Source: Lawsonibacter faecis
GTDB taxonomy: Bacteria > Bacillota > Clostridia > Oscillospirales > Oscillospiraceae
Assembly: GCF_014287675.1 (NCBI RefSeq)
Contig: NZ_JACOPQ010000002.1
Span: forward strand, 124,001-188,000
Direction of reading: 5' to 3'
Length of the DNA stretch: 64,000 nucleotides
The position numbers and the translations under genes were made by a program. Below, in pieces: positions 15,584 to 23,879 of this stretch. The notes under the pieces were generated by a model. That model did no database searches. It saw only the letters and a program-made list of their open reading frames with translations, and had not been told where the DNA came from. Each line of letters begins with the position of its first letter. Positions within the stretch are counted from its first letter, which is position 1.

Positions 15584-16683
15584 TCCCCGTCCTCCTTCCC
15601 GTCCCCGGAGGGCCTGTCCTCCGGGACGGCGCCGTTCTTTTTCTCGTTGTTGTGCAGGAAAATGCGCCCGGCCACCGCGCCCGCGGCGCACAGGGCCAGC
15701 AGGAGGAGCATGGCCTTCTCCGGCCCGCCGGTGGTGAGCACCACGGCGGACAGGCCCAGAATGGCGCTGATGATATAGAGCACGGCCACCGCCTGCTTCT
15801 GGGAGAAGCCCATGTCGATGAGCCGGTGGTGGACGTGGCTGCGGTCGGCGTGCATGGGACTCTGCCCGTGGGCGATGCGGCGGATGAAGGCGAAGGCCGT
15901 GTCGAAAATCGGCAGGCCCAGCATGAGGAAGGGCACCACGAAGGAGATGATTGTATAGAGCTTGAAGAGCCCCTGGACCGAAATCACCGCCAGGACGAAG
16001 CCCAGGAAGGTGGACCCGGTATCCCCCATGAAGATTTTCGCCGGGTTCAGGTTATAGGGCAGGAAGCCCAGGCAGCCACCCACCAGGGCCGCCACCAGGA
16101 AGGCCACCTGGGGCTCCCCCACCACCAGGGCGATGACCAGCAGCGTCATGGAGCTGATGGTGGTCACGCCGCAGGCCAGGCCGTCCAGGCCGTCGATGAG
16201 GTTGACGGCATTGGTGATGGCCACAATCCAGATGACCGTCACGGGGTAGGCCAGCCAGCCCAGGTCCCAGTACGGATTGGAGGAGAAGACGTTGGGATTG
16301 GAGATAATCTGGATGATATTCCCCGAGCAGACCGCAATCAGGGCGGCGACGATCTGCACCACGAATTTGAAGGAGGCCCGCAGGGAGTAAATGTCGTCAA
16401 AAATGCCCAGCACCACGATGATTACCGCGCCCAGGAGCATTCCCCGGAGCTGAGGGGTGATCTGCACGAAGACCAGCGCGCTGATGAGAAAGCCCAGGAA
16501 AATGGCCAGCCCGCCCATGCGGGGGATGGGGTGGTCGTGCATCCGGCGGTTGTCCTTGGGCACGTCCACCGCGCCCACCTTCTGGGCCAGGACCTTCACC
16601 ACCGGAGTGAGAATAAAAGCGACAATCAGCGCCACGCCCAGCGCGGCGGCCACCATGCCTATTTTTTGGAGTTCCACGTTCAT
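15580..16683 (-). CDS. MraY/WecA-family undecaprenyl-phosphate GlcNAc-1-phosphate transferase
   Basis: 367 residues, about ten membrane segments. Transfers a sugar-1-phosphate from UDP-sugar to undecaprenyl phosphate, first step of teichoic-acid-like polymers (TagO/WecA group). Motifs: 'DVPKDNRRMHDHPIPRMGG', 'GIFDDIYSLRASFKF', 'ITNAVNLIDGLDGLACG', 'PAKIFMGDTGSTFLGF', and the HADRSHVHHRL His motif of the WecA/TagO branch. Overlap with wecB (ATGA) supports a joint pathway: wecB would supply UDP-ManNAc. ATG at 16683 is preceded by AGGAG. A short basic/acidic tail is cytoplasmic. Confidence 0.92.
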   Translation of the reverse strand: MNVELQKIGMVAAALGVALIVAFILTPVVKVLAQKVGAVDVPKDNRRMHDHPIPRMGGLAIFLGFLISALVFVQITPQLRGMLLGAVIIVVLGIFDDIYSLRASFKFVVQIVAALIAVCSGNIIQIISNPNVFSSNPYWDLGWLAYPVTVIWIVAITNAVNLIDGLDGLACGVTTISSMTLLVIALVVGEPQVAFLVAALVGGCLGFLPYNLNPAKIFMGDTGSTFLGFVLAVISVQGLFKLYTIISFVVPFLMLGLPIFDTAFAFIRRIAHGQSPMHADRSHVHHRLIDMGFSQKQAVAVLYIISAILGLSAVVLTTGGPEKAMLLLLALCAAGAVAGRIFLHNNEKKNGAVPEDRPSGDGKEDGE

Positions 16684-16772
16684 GCCTTTTATGACTCCTA
16701 TCCTATTTCGCCTTTGCGGGAATGCGGGCGGCGGGGACGGCGCCCCGCCCAGCACAGGGTATCCGAACCCGG

Positions 16773-17774
16773 CTACCTGGGCAGAAAGCCCACCTTCTTA
16801 TAGACCTTGCGCAGGGTCTTTTCAGCGATATAGGACGCCTTCTCCGCGCCGGCGCGGTAGACCCCCTCCAGGTAGCCCTTGTCTGCCAGGAGGCGCTCGG
16901 TCTCCTCGCGGATGGGGCGCAGGGTCTCCACGACCGCCTCGCCCACGGCGCTCTTGAATGCGCCGTACCCCTTGCCCTCGAACTCGGCCTCCACCGCCTC
17001 AAAGCTCCTGCCGACGGCGGCGGCGTAGATCTGAATCAGGTTGGACACGCCCGGCTTCTCCTGGGGGGCGAAGCGGACGCAGCGCTCCGTGTCGCTGTCG
17101 GTGACGGCCCGCTTGAACTTGCGCAGAATGTCCTCGGGCTTCTCCATCAGGAAGACGCAGCCCTCGGGCATGGATTTGCTCATCTTGCTCTCGGGCTGGT
17201 TCAGGCTCATAATACGGGCGCCAACTTTGGCGATATAGGGCTCGGGGACCTTGAGCACGTCGCCATAGATTCCGTCGAACCGCTCGGCCACGTTCCGGCA
17301 CAGCTCCACATGCTGCTTCTGGTCCTCGCCCACAGGCACGAAGTCGGGCTGGTAGAGCAGGATGTCGGCGGCCATGAGGGCGGGGTAGGTAAAGAGGCCG
17401 GCATTGATATTGTCGGCGTTCTTGGCGGATTTGTCCTTAAACTGGGTCATGCGGGAGAGCTCGCCGAACATGGTGTAGCAGTCCAGCACCCATGCAAGCT
17501 GGCTGTGGGCAGGCACATGGGACTGGATAAAGAGGACGCACTTCTCCGGGTCAAGACCGCAGGCAATATAGTTGGCCAGGAGCATCAGAGTGCGGCGGCG
17601 CAGCTGCGCCGGGTCCTGGCGGACGGTGATGGTGTGCTGGTCAGCCAGAAAGAAGTAACAGTCAAACTCCTCAATCATATCGGGCCAATGGCGCAGAGGC
17701 CCCAGATAGTTGCCCAGATGCAGATCGCCGCTGGGCTGAATGCCGGAGACCATGACCTTTTTTGTACTTTCCAT
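16773..17774 (-). CDS. trpS: Tryptophanyl-tRNA synthetase
   Basis: 333 residues, class Ic synthetase. Visible: VSGIQPSGDLHLGNYLG (HIGH-equivalent), 'FLADQHTITV', 'YPALMAADILLYQPDFVPVGEDQKQHVEL' and 'MSLNQPESKMSKSM' (KMSKS). ATG at 17774 follows GAGGTG. A longer in-frame reading runs into the inserted MITE-like repeat and is not real. The promoter is at 18013-18041, so the mRNA has a leader of about 230 nt, most of it repeat. No T-box features (specifier stem, TGGN antiterminator) were found in it. Confidence 0.95.
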   Translation of the reverse strand: MESTKKVMVSGIQPSGDLHLGNYLGPLRHWPDMIEEFDCYFFLADQHTITVRQDPAQLRRRTLMLLANYIACGLDPEKCVLFIQSHVPAHSQLAWVLDCYTMFGELSRMTQFKDKSAKNADNINAGLFTYPALMAADILLYQPDFVPVGEDQKQHVELCRNVAERFDGIYGDVLKVPEPYIAKVGARIMSLNQPESKMSKSMPEGCVFLMEKPEDILRKFKRAVTDSDTERCVRFAPQEKPGVSNLIQIYAAAVGRSFEAVEAEFEGKGYGAFKSAVGEAVVETLRPIREETERLLADKGYLEGVYRAGAEKASYIAEKTLRKVYKKVGFLPR

Positions 17775-17824
17775 ATCAAACACCTCAATAAAATAACAGC
17801 GCGGACATGATGAATCATGTCCCC

Positions 17825-17986
17825 AGGGTGTATCTGAAAATTCGGGGTGGTGCGGGTTTCGGGCGAAAAGGGCGTCATACAAGCCGTTTTTTTGCAGGAA
17901 TCCCGGGTGGATTCCGACGAAAAACGGCGCGGCAGGCCGCGGTTTCCGCCGAAAGACGCGCCGCCTGGACTTTTCAGATACACCCT
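17825..17986. mobile_element. MITE-like element with 16-bp perfect terminal inverted repeats
   Basis: 162 bp bounded by AGGGTGTATCTGAAAA (17825-17840) and its exact complement (17971-17986). The centre is also inverted (GGAATCC, cgggt, GGATTCC, flanked by CCGTTTTT and AAAAACGG), so most of the element can fold into one long hairpin. No coding capacity for a transposase; no clear target-site duplication seen. It lies between the trpS promoter and the trpS start codon. Confidence 0.82.
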
Positions 17987-18012
17987 ACGGGCGTAATTTC
18001 CCATATTGGTGT

Positions 18013-18041
18013 ATCATATCACATCCCATGCCGCTTGACAA
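18013..18041 (-). promoter_or_regulatory. Sigma-A promoter of trpS
   Basis: Minus strand TTGTCA (18036-18041), 17-bp spacer, TATGAT (18013-18018). Its -35 box overlaps the -35 of the gltX promoter on the other strand. Confidence 0.75.
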
Positions 18042-18063
18042 GTTTTACCCACAGCTTTAGAAT
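18035..18063 (+). promoter_or_regulatory. Sigma-A promoter of gltX
   Basis: TTGACA (18035-18040), 17-bp spacer, TAGAAT (18058-18063); transcription would start about 28 nt before the gltX start. Confidence 0.8.
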
Positions 18064-18097
18064 GGTATGCACTGAACAGTTATTGGAGGAATCACCT

Positions 18098-19588
18098 TTG
18101 GATAAAACATGGTTTGACGACATGGAGGCGCGCATCCCCAGAGGAGAGGTGCGGACCCGCTTCGCCCCCTCCCCCACCGGCTATATGCACATCGGCAACC
18201 TGCGCACCGCCCTGTACACCTGGCTTATCGCCCGGCACCAGGGGGGAAAATTCATCCTGCGCATCGAGGACACCGACCAGGAGCGCTTTGTGGAGGGCGC
18301 CACCGAGGTCATCTACAAGACCCTGCGCCAGTGCGGCCTCGACTGGGATGAGGGTCCCGACCTGGGCGGCCCCGTGGGGCCCTACGTCCAGACCGAGCGG
18401 CGGGACCTCTACGGCAGATACGCCGAGCTGCTCATCGAGCGGGGCCACGCCTACCGCTGCTTCTGCACCAAGGAGCGGCTGGACAGCCTCCACGGCGAGG
18501 ACGGCCTGGGCGGATACGACGGCTGCTGCCGGAAGCTCTCCGCTGCTGAGATAGACGAAAAACTGGCGGCGGGAGTTCCCTACGTCATCCGGCAGAAAAT
18601 CCCCGCGGAGGGACAGACCACCTTCCACGACGTGGTCTTCGGCGACATCACGGTGGAGAACGCCACCCTGGACGACCAGGTGCTCATCAAGTCCGACGGC
18701 CTGCCCACCTACAATTTCGCCAACGTGGTGGACGACCACCTGATGGGCATCACCCACGTGGTGCGGGGCAGCGAGTACCTCTCCTCCGCGCCCAAGTACA
18801 ACCTGCTGTACGAGGGCTTCGGCTGGGCCGTGCCCACCTACGTCCACTGCTCCCCCGTCATGCGGGACGCGCACAACAAGATGAGCAAGCGCCACGGCGA
18901 CCCCTCCTACCAGGACCTCATTGCCCAGGGCTATCTGTCCGAGGCGGTGGAGAACTACGTGACCCTGCTGGGCTGGTCCCCCCGGGGCGAGTACGCCGAG
19001 CGGGAGTTCTTCACGCTGAGCGAGCTGGCGGAAATTTTCGACATCGGCGGCATCTCCAAGTCCCCGGCGGTCTTCGACATTGAAAAGCTCAGGTATTTTA
19101 ACGCCAACTACCTGCGCTCCATGTCCCCCGAGGACTTCTACGCGGGGGCGGAGTCCTATCTGCGGGAGGCCGTCAGGACCCCCGGCATCGACCTCAGGCT
19201 CATCGCGCCCCTGGTACAGCCCCGCTGCGACACCTGGCTGGACATCGCGCCCCAGGTGGACTTCTTCGACGCGCTGCGGTCGTACTCCAATGAGCTCTAC
19301 TGCCACAAGAAGATGAAGACCGACGAGGCCAACTCCCTGGAGGCCTTAAAGCTGGTCCTCCCCGTGCTGGAGGGGCTGGGCGAGTGGAGCTACGACGCCA
19401 TCCACGACGCCCTCATCGGCCTGGCGGAGCAAAACGGGCTGAAGAACGGCCGGATTATGTGGCCGGTGCGCACCGCTCTCTCGGGCAAGGCGGTCACCCC
19501 CGGCGGGGCTGTGGAAATTTGCCATATTCTCGGCAGGGACGAGACCCTGCGCCGCATCCGCAGGGGGATGGAACAGCTGGGCGGTTAA
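18098..19588 (+). CDS. gltX: Glutamyl-tRNA synthetase
   Basis: 496 residues, class Ib synthetase. Motifs: RFAPSPTGYMHIGNLRTALY (HIGH), 'LRIEDTDQERFVEGA', 'VIRQKIP', and 'DAHNKMSKRHGDPS' (KMSKS). The start is a TTG at 18098 (then DKTWFDDMEAR), 8 nt after GGAGG; ATG at 18122 is the alternative, without a ribosome site. Whether it charges only tRNA-Glu or also tRNA-Gln cannot be told. Promoter boxes interlock with those of trpS. Confidence 0.95.
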   Translation: MDKTWFDDMEARIPRGEVRTRFAPSPTGYMHIGNLRTALYTWLIARHQGGKFILRIEDTDQERFVEGATEVIYKTLRQCGLDWDEGPDLGGPVGPYVQTERRDLYGRYAELLIERGHAYRCFCTKERLDSLHGEDGLGGYDGCCRKLSAAEIDEKLAAGVPYVIRQKIPAEGQTTFHDVVFGDITVENATLDDQVLIKSDGLPTYNFANVVDDHLMGITHVVRGSEYLSSAPKYNLLYEGFGWAVPTYVHCSPVMRDAHNKMSKRHGDPSYQDLIAQGYLSEAVENYVTLLGWSPRGEYAEREFFTLSELAEIFDIGGISKSPAVFDIEKLRYFNANYLRSMSPEDFYAGAESYLREAVRTPGIDLRLIAPLVQPRCDTWLDIAPQVDFFDALRSYSNELYCHKKMKTDEANSLEALKLVLPVLEGLGEWSYDAIHDALIGLAEQNGLKNGRIMWPVRTALSGKAVTPGGAVEICHILGRDETLRRIRRGMEQLGG

Positions 19589-19621
19589 GCGGAACAACAG
19601 GCTGACAAAAGCCCTCCGCAT

Positions 19622-19650
19622 AGAAAGCCCCGTGGGGCTTCTTTGACAAG
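19622..19650. repeat. Degenerate copy of the 34-bp palindrome family
   Basis: AGAAAGCCCC, GT, GGGGCTTCTTT plus GACAAG; the left outer arm is disrupted. Located 33 bp after the gltX stop. Confidence 0.5.
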
Positions 19651-19653
19651 CGG

Positions 19654-19690
19654 CAACAGGCCGGAGCTTTCGCTCCGGCCTGTTGTTTAT
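19654..19690. terminator. Bidirectional terminator between gltX and the Cys-rich gene
   Basis: 13-bp perfect stem CAACAGGCCGGAG / CTCCGGCCTGTTG with 6-nt loop, followed by TTTAT on the plus strand; it separates two convergent genes. Confidence 0.75.
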
Positions 19691-19712
19691 GTTGTAGGCC
19701 TATCGGCAGGGC

Positions 19713-19895
19713 TTAGCAGCCGCAGCCGGTGTTGCAGCCGCCGCAGTTGTTGTTGCAGCCACAGCCGCAGCCGCAGTTGTTGCCGCCCCAGCTGCCGCCG
19801 CCGCAGCAGCAGCACAGAATGATGATGAGGATAATGATCCACAGGCAGCCGCCGCCGCCCCAACCGCCGAAACCGCCGTTATTGCAGCACCCCAT
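19713..19895 (-). CDS. Small Cys/Gly-rich protein, likely spore-associated
   Basis: 60 residues: MGCCNNGGFGGWGGGGC, a hydrophobic core LWIIILIIIL, then CCCC and a C-terminal GC/NNC repeat region with 15 Cys in all. Clostridia encode similar short proteins, sometimes annotated as chorion class high-cysteine protein. AGGAGGT 8 nt before the ATG marks it as translated. Upstream is a sigma-K-like promoter motif that it shares with the spore-cortex locus, so a spore coat or exosporium role is plausible but inferred. Confidence 0.75.
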   Translation of the reverse strand: MGCCNNGGFGGWGGGGCLWIIILIIILCCCCGGGSWGGNNCGCGCGCNNNCGGCNTGCGC

Positions 19896-19967
19896 AATGA
19901 AGTACCTCCTGAATTGAAATGGAGAACCGCAGCCGGTGCGCCCTGCGCCTCCCTCGCGGTCTCACTT

Positions 19968-19996
19968 CATACTATGCCGGGCCCGACGGTTGGTGC
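19968..19996 (-). promoter_or_regulatory. Candidate sporulation (sigma-E/K-like) promoter of the Cys-rich gene
   Basis: Minus strand GCACCA (19991-19996), 13 bp, GCATAGTATG (19968-19977), then AAGTGAGA. A near-identical arrangement precedes 27041. CATA-type -10 and ACC-type -35 boxes are characteristic of late mother-cell sigma factors. Confidence 0.5.
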
Positions 19997-20089
19997 GAGG
20001 CGGTGTAAAAGAAAATCCGCTGGGACGCTCCGGCGGTGAGACGGCGCAGAGCGCCGCCGGCGTCCGCGTATGCGGGTCTGATGCGCTGC

Positions 20090-20132
20090 GCAGAGCGCCC
20101 CCGTCCGGCAATGCCGGACGGGGGCGCTCTGC
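20090..20132. terminator. 20-bp perfect hairpin downstream of the SLH gene
   Basis: Arms 20090-20109 and 20113-20132 (GCAGAGCGCCCCCGTCCGGC and complement) with a 3-nt loop. Probably ends the SLH transcript, although no T-run follows. The gene-free stretch 19896-20243 otherwise holds the candidate promoter at 19968-19996 and the repeat at 20141-20217. Confidence 0.55.
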
Positions 20133-20140
20133 GTTTGCAG

Positions 20141-20217
20141 GATATTCATTTGATTCCGCCGCCTGCGGACGGCGTGGCTCTGCGTGGCGCTCTCTGCGGA
20201 GGGGTTTTTGACAGTCC
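20141..20217 (+). repeat. Dispersed intergenic repeat, partial copy 3
   Basis: Shares with copy 1 the order TTCATTT, CCGC...GCGGACGGCG, GGCTCTGCG, CTCTGCGGAGG and a T-rich end followed by GACAG. Only the second half of the element is present. Confidence 0.65.
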
Positions 20218-20243
20218 GAACTCGCCCATTATCTCGATGCTTC

Positions 20244-21392
20244 TTACCCCAGGCGCTGCACCGTCACGGCGTCGCGGACCGCCTTCACCCGGGCGGCGTC
20301 CAGGGCGCCGGCGGCGGTGAGCTTGCCCAGGAGGGTCCCGCCCGCCTTGGTTTTGGCGTCCAGGGAGTAATAGGAGACATAGGCCACCTGGGCCCGGAGA
20401 AAGTCGCTGCCGGTCAGCATGTTCTGCTCCCCGGCGGTGAGGACGCCCAGCTCCACACTGCGGGAGAGTGCGCTGCTCCAGGTGAAGTCGGGGCTGTCCC
20501 CGCTGTCCTGATAGCCCAGGGCCCGGAGGACGAAGGTGAGATACTCCCCGGCGGTGATGGTCTTCAGCGGGGCGAAGTAGAGTTCGGCGGTATCCGCGCC
20601 CACGCCCTTGGTATAGCCCTTGGCATAGGCGTAAGTCACATAGCCCTTACACCAGTCGGCCACGTCCACGAAGGGACAGGGCTCGGAGCAGGCCAGGGCC
20701 TCGTCCTCCTCGCCGATGAGACGCAGAAACAGGATCAGGCCCTCAATGCGGGCGGGGGCCCGCTCCAGCTCATAACCCCCGCCGTAGGCCACGTCGCTGC
20801 CCTTGAACATCCCCATATCCCCGAGGGCCGCGGCCAGGGCGTTGTAGTCGGCGGCGTTGCTCCCGGTGACGGCGTAGAATCCCTGGGGGGCCAGCACTGC
20901 CGTATCGGAGGTGACCGTAACGCTGCACAGGGTATCCTCGGCGGCCAGATAGCGGTGGCGGACGGCCAGCGCGCCGCCCTGGGGAAGCTCGGTCCCCTCG
21001 GTGGCGTCCACCACGCCGCCCCCCTCGTAGGAGACGGCGGCGGTCCCGGCCAGCAGCATCACGCTGGACCCGGTGTCGATGGTGATTACGTCGCCCCGCT
21101 TAAAGCGCTGCTCGGCAAAGGAGGCGGCGTAGCCGCCCTCCCCCGACAGCGCCCCGGCCCGGGCCAGCAGCAGGTCCGCCCGGGCCTTCAGCCGGGCGGA
21201 GGCGTCGCCGTAGGTCTTGCCCAGCCCGGACTCCGCCTTCTCCCCAGCCGTCTTCACGGTGGCGGGAATATACGTATTGTCGATATAGCTCCGGGAGATG
21301 AGCGGGTCGGAGGAGGTCCCCCCCGCCGCCAGTGCGGCCACGCTCCCGACCAGGATTAGCCCGGCAAGAATACCGGCTGCGAGTCTTCTCAT
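20244..21392 (-). CDS. Secreted S-layer-homology (SLH) protein
   Basis: 382 residues. Signal peptide (MRRLAAGILAGLILVGSVAALAAGG) followed by a helical region and an unrecognised domain (residues about 90-210, 'GDVITIDTGSSVMLLAGTA'). The C-terminal half has SLH-type repeats, clearest in 'CPFVDVADWCKGYVTYAYAKGYTKGVG' and 'APLKTITAGEYLTFVLRALGY'. SLH domains bind pyruvylated secondary wall polymers, consistent with the nearby tagO-wecB. The start ATG at 21392 has a distant GAGGAG; a nearby ATT or upstream start is possible. Confidence 0.82.
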   Translation of the reverse strand: MRRLAAGILAGLILVGSVAALAAGGTSSDPLISRSYIDNTYIPATVKTAGEKAESGLGKTYGDASARLKARADLLLARAGALSGEGGYAASFAEQRFKRGDVITIDTGSSVMLLAGTAAVSYEGGGVVDATEGTELPQGGALAVRHRYLAAEDTLCSVTVTSDTAVLAPQGFYAVTGSNAADYNALAAALGDMGMFKGSDVAYGGGYELERAPARIEGLILFLRLIGEEDEALACSEPCPFVDVADWCKGYVTYAYAKGYTKGVGADTAELYFAPLKTITAGEYLTFVLRALGYQDSGDSPDFTWSSALSRSVELGVLTAGEQNMLTGSDFLRAQVAYVSYYSLDAKTKAGGTLLGKLTAAGALDAARVKAVRDAVTVQRLG

Positions 21393-21542
21393 GTAAATAT
21401 GTGCTGCTCCTCTCGTATGCCGCCGGGAGTCCGGCGGCCCAAGCGCTTTGCCCCGGGCAAAACCTTGACGCCGGCGGAATTCACTCTCGCCGGCAGATGA
21501 ATGTAAGGGGGCCGAACGATGCGCCCGCATCGGTTGGGGAAA

Positions 21543-22175
21543 TCACTCCGTGTCCGAAATCATATAGCTCAGTGCCAGCAGGCTGTCGGCGAAGTGGACG
21601 TTCTCAATGACGATATTGTCCTCTTTCAGCTCCAGCTCCATATTGGTGAAATTCCAGATGCCCCGCACGCCGCAGGCCACCAGACGCTCGGCCATGATGC
21701 CCGCCACCTTGCCGGGCACCGTGAGCACGCCCACGCTGGCGGGATACTCCGCCAGATAGTTCTCAAGCTGCGCCGTATCGCGGATGACCACGCCGCCGAT
21801 CTGGGTGCCGACGATGCTGGGGGCCACGTCGAATGCGGCGGAGAGCACAAAGCCGTTCTTTTCAAAGTGGAAATTCTCAATCAGGGCACGGCCCAGGTTG
21901 CCCGCGCCCAGAATGACCGCGTTGTGGTTGCGGTTCATACCCAGAATCTCCGCGATCTCCCCCTGTAGTTTCTCCACATTGTAGCCGTATCCCTGCTGGC
22001 CGAACTCTCCGAAGCAGGACAGGTCCTGCCGGATCTGGGAGGCGGTCAGGCCCATGGACTTGCCCAGGGCGCTGGAGGAGATGCGTACCGTTCCGGTCTG
22101 GAGCAGATCGTTCAGGTGGCGGAAGTACCGGGGCAGGCGGCGGATGACTGCGCTGGACACTTTCTGTTTTTTCAT
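21543..22175 (-). CDS. rex: Redox-sensing transcriptional repressor Rex
   Basis: 210 residues. N-terminal winged helix (residues about 10-80: 'VIRRLPRYFRHLNDLLQTG', 'ISSSALGKSMGLTASQIRQDLSCFGEFGQQGYGYNV') and Rossmann domain with NAVILGAGNLGRALIENF, which senses NADH/NAD+. Rex represses fermentation and respiration genes; the alcohol dehydrogenase and flavoprotein genes nearby could be targets, but no good Rex box was found before them. ATG at 22175 is chosen; GTG at 22184 is an in-frame alternative. Confidence 0.95.
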   Translation of the reverse strand: MKKQKVSSAVIRRLPRYFRHLNDLLQTGTVRISSSALGKSMGLTASQIRQDLSCFGEFGQQGYGYNVEKLQGEIAEILGMNRNHNAVILGAGNLGRALIENFHFEKNGFVLSAAFDVAPSIVGTQIGGVVIRDTAQLENYLAEYPASVGVLTVPGKVAGIMAERLVACGVRGIWNFTNMELELKEDNIVIENVHFADSLLALSYMISDTE

Positions 22176-22231
22176 TCTAATCACACTCGATTGCTCAAAG
22201 TAATGAAAACTTGCCTTCCTAAGATTCTATC

Positions 22232-22260
22232 AGTTTATCCTAACAAAGCGCTCCTGTCAA
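22232..22260 (-). promoter_or_regulatory. Sigma-A promoter of rex
   Basis: Minus strand TTGACA (22255-22260), 17-bp spacer, TAAACT (22232-22237). The spacer contains TTGTTA, half of a Rex box; autoregulation is possible but weakly supported. Confidence 0.7.
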
Positions 22261-22328
22261 TTTTTTTCACAAATAAATTTTCTGCCCGCCTGACAAAAAA
22301 TTCTCCCCCGCCGCTTGAACACTCGTCA

Positions 22329-22374
22329 AAAAGGTCCCCGCTTCCTGTGGTTTCCACAGAAAGCGGGGACCTTT
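22329..22374 (-). terminator. Terminator of the NCS1 permease gene
   Basis: Long stem with outer arms AAAGGTCCCCGCTT and inner CTGTGG/CCACAG, ending in T-rich sequence on the minus strand. Confidence 0.75.
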
Positions 22375-22379
22375 ATCGC

Positions 22380-23678
22380 TTAAAGCTTGTTCAGCGACTT
22401 GTCCAGCAGCTTGCTCAGCACCACGTAGAACACGATGGTGACGACCATGCCGATGATGGAGGAGATGAAGAAGTTGGCCTGGAGGGCCGCATAGCCGGCC
22501 ACGCCGCCGGCGGCCCAGGAGATCAGGGCCAGCCAGTTCACCTTGCGGTTCTCCTTGCTCTTCTTCACGAAGAACCACTCGCCCACGATGAGGCCGGGGA
22601 TGGGCGGCAGCAGCACGGAGAGGGCCTGGGTCACGGGCAGGAGGAACTTGGTGGCGCCGAAGGCCGCGAAGATGGCGGCTGCGGCGGCCACGAGGATGGC
22701 CAGCAGCATATGGGGGACCTTGCCGCCCAGCTTGGTGCCCTCGAAGATGTTCTGGAGGGCGAGGCTGGCGCCGTAGATGTTGTTGTCCTGGGTGGTCCAC
22801 AGGCAGAAGATGGCGCAGAAGAACACCAGCACGCCCAGGCCCAGGGCGGCGGTGGCGCCCACAAAGTTGTTCTCACGGGTGGCGGCGGCTACCATGATGC
22901 CGCACAGCTCCAGGCCGAAGAGACCCAGCATGACGGCCACGAAGGCGCCCACCGCGACGTGGGAGGCCTTCTTGGCGAAGCGGCACACGTCGGGGGTGAT
23001 GATGCAGCCGAAGACCCACGCGCCGATGAAGGAGGCGGTGGCGGCGGTGAAGGTGAGGGTGGAGCCGCCCTCGGGGATGAAGGCGGTCACGTTGCCGTAC
23101 CCGGCCTGCACGCCCACGGCGATGAAGCAGGCCACCGTGAGGATAATGGCGCAGGGCACGCCCAGCCAACTCACGATCTCAAGGCCCTTCATGCCGCGGA
23201 TGGCGGACTGGGCCCAGAGGGCGATGACCAGCACGGAGGTGATGGCCACGGGGATGGGCCACCAGGAGAAGGTGCTCTTGATCATGTTGGAGAAGGTGTC
23301 GGAGTTCACCGCAATCCAGTTCACGGCGGAGATGGCCAGGATGATGGAGAAGATGCTGGAGGCCCGGGCGCCCAGCGCCTTACGGGACAGGAACGCGGTG
23401 GAGAGGCCGGTCTTGAAGGCCACCACGCCCAGAAGCACTGCAATGACCGCCAGGAACAGGTTGCCCACCAGGCAGGAGAGCACGGCGTCGGAGAACGCCA
23501 TCTTAGAGCCCACGGTGGTGCCGGTTACGAAGTTGGAGAGAGAGATGGTGTAGCCGGCCAGAATGACAAAGATGCTGCCGCCCTTTTTGCGCTGACTCTC
23601 CGGGACCTGCTCAAATGCGTACTCGTATGCGTCTCCCGCCGAGGATTTTGCTTGCTTGGTCTCAGGTTCGTTTGCCAT
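22380..23678 (-). CDS. NCS1-family permease, cytosine permease-like
   Basis: 432 residues, 12 hydrophobic segments. N-terminal 'AYEYAFEQVPESQRKKGGSIFVILAGYTISLSNFVTG' and 'GCIITPDVCRFAKKASHVAVG' match the cytosine/purine (CodB-like) branch of NCS1 cation symporters. Substrate is probably a nucleobase or a related N-heterocycle; no deaminase gene is adjacent, so cytosine is not certain. ATG follows GAGGAGG. The 200-bp upstream region has hairpins but no clear purine riboswitch. Confidence 0.85.
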   Translation of the reverse strand: MANEPETKQAKSSAGDAYEYAFEQVPESQRKKGGSIFVILAGYTISLSNFVTGTTVGSKMAFSDAVLSCLVGNLFLAVIAVLLGVVAFKTGLSTAFLSRKALGARASSIFSIILAISAVNWIAVNSDTFSNMIKSTFSWWPIPVAITSVLVIALWAQSAIRGMKGLEIVSWLGVPCAIILTVACFIAVGVQAGYGNVTAFIPEGGSTLTFTAATASFIGAWVFGCIITPDVCRFAKKASHVAVGAFVAVMLGLFGLELCGIMVAAATRENNFVGATAALGLGVLVFFCAIFCLWTTQDNNIYGASLALQNIFEGTKLGGKVPHMLLAILVAAAAAIFAAFGATKFLLPVTQALSVLLPPIPGLIVGEWFFVKKSKENRKVNWLALISWAAGGVAGYAALQANFFISSIIGMVVTIVFYVVLSKLLDKSLNKL

Positions 23679-23815
23679 AACGATTCCTCCTCAAATACTA
23701 TCTATAATAGTAAATCGGTAGGGTGCTTTCCCTCTCTCAAAGAAGCATCCGCCGGTCTACGCAAATCAAAGGCCGCCGAACGGGGCCGGGCCTGAGTCCG
23801 CCTGTTGGCAACGCC

Positions 23816-23862
23816 TTTCATCTCGCGCTCTGCGCGAGATGAAAAAAAGCAATTGCTTTTTT
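23816..23862 (-). terminator. Double hairpin after the flavoprotein gene
   Basis: A 20-bp perfect AT-rich palindrome (23843-23862, ending TTTTTT on either strand) next to a 13-bp stem with arm TTTCATCTCGCGC (23816-23844). Confidence 0.65.
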
Positions 23863-23879
23863 GGCGGTATGCGGTTTTA

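Noticed and set aside
17775..18012. T-box riboswitch in the trpS leader
   Set aside because: The long leader is accounted for by an inverted-repeat element; no T-box consensus, specifier loop or terminator/antiterminator pair is visible.
23679..23815. Purine riboswitch upstream of the NCS1 permease
   Set aside because: No three-way-junction consensus could be built from the sequence; only unrelated small hairpins are present.
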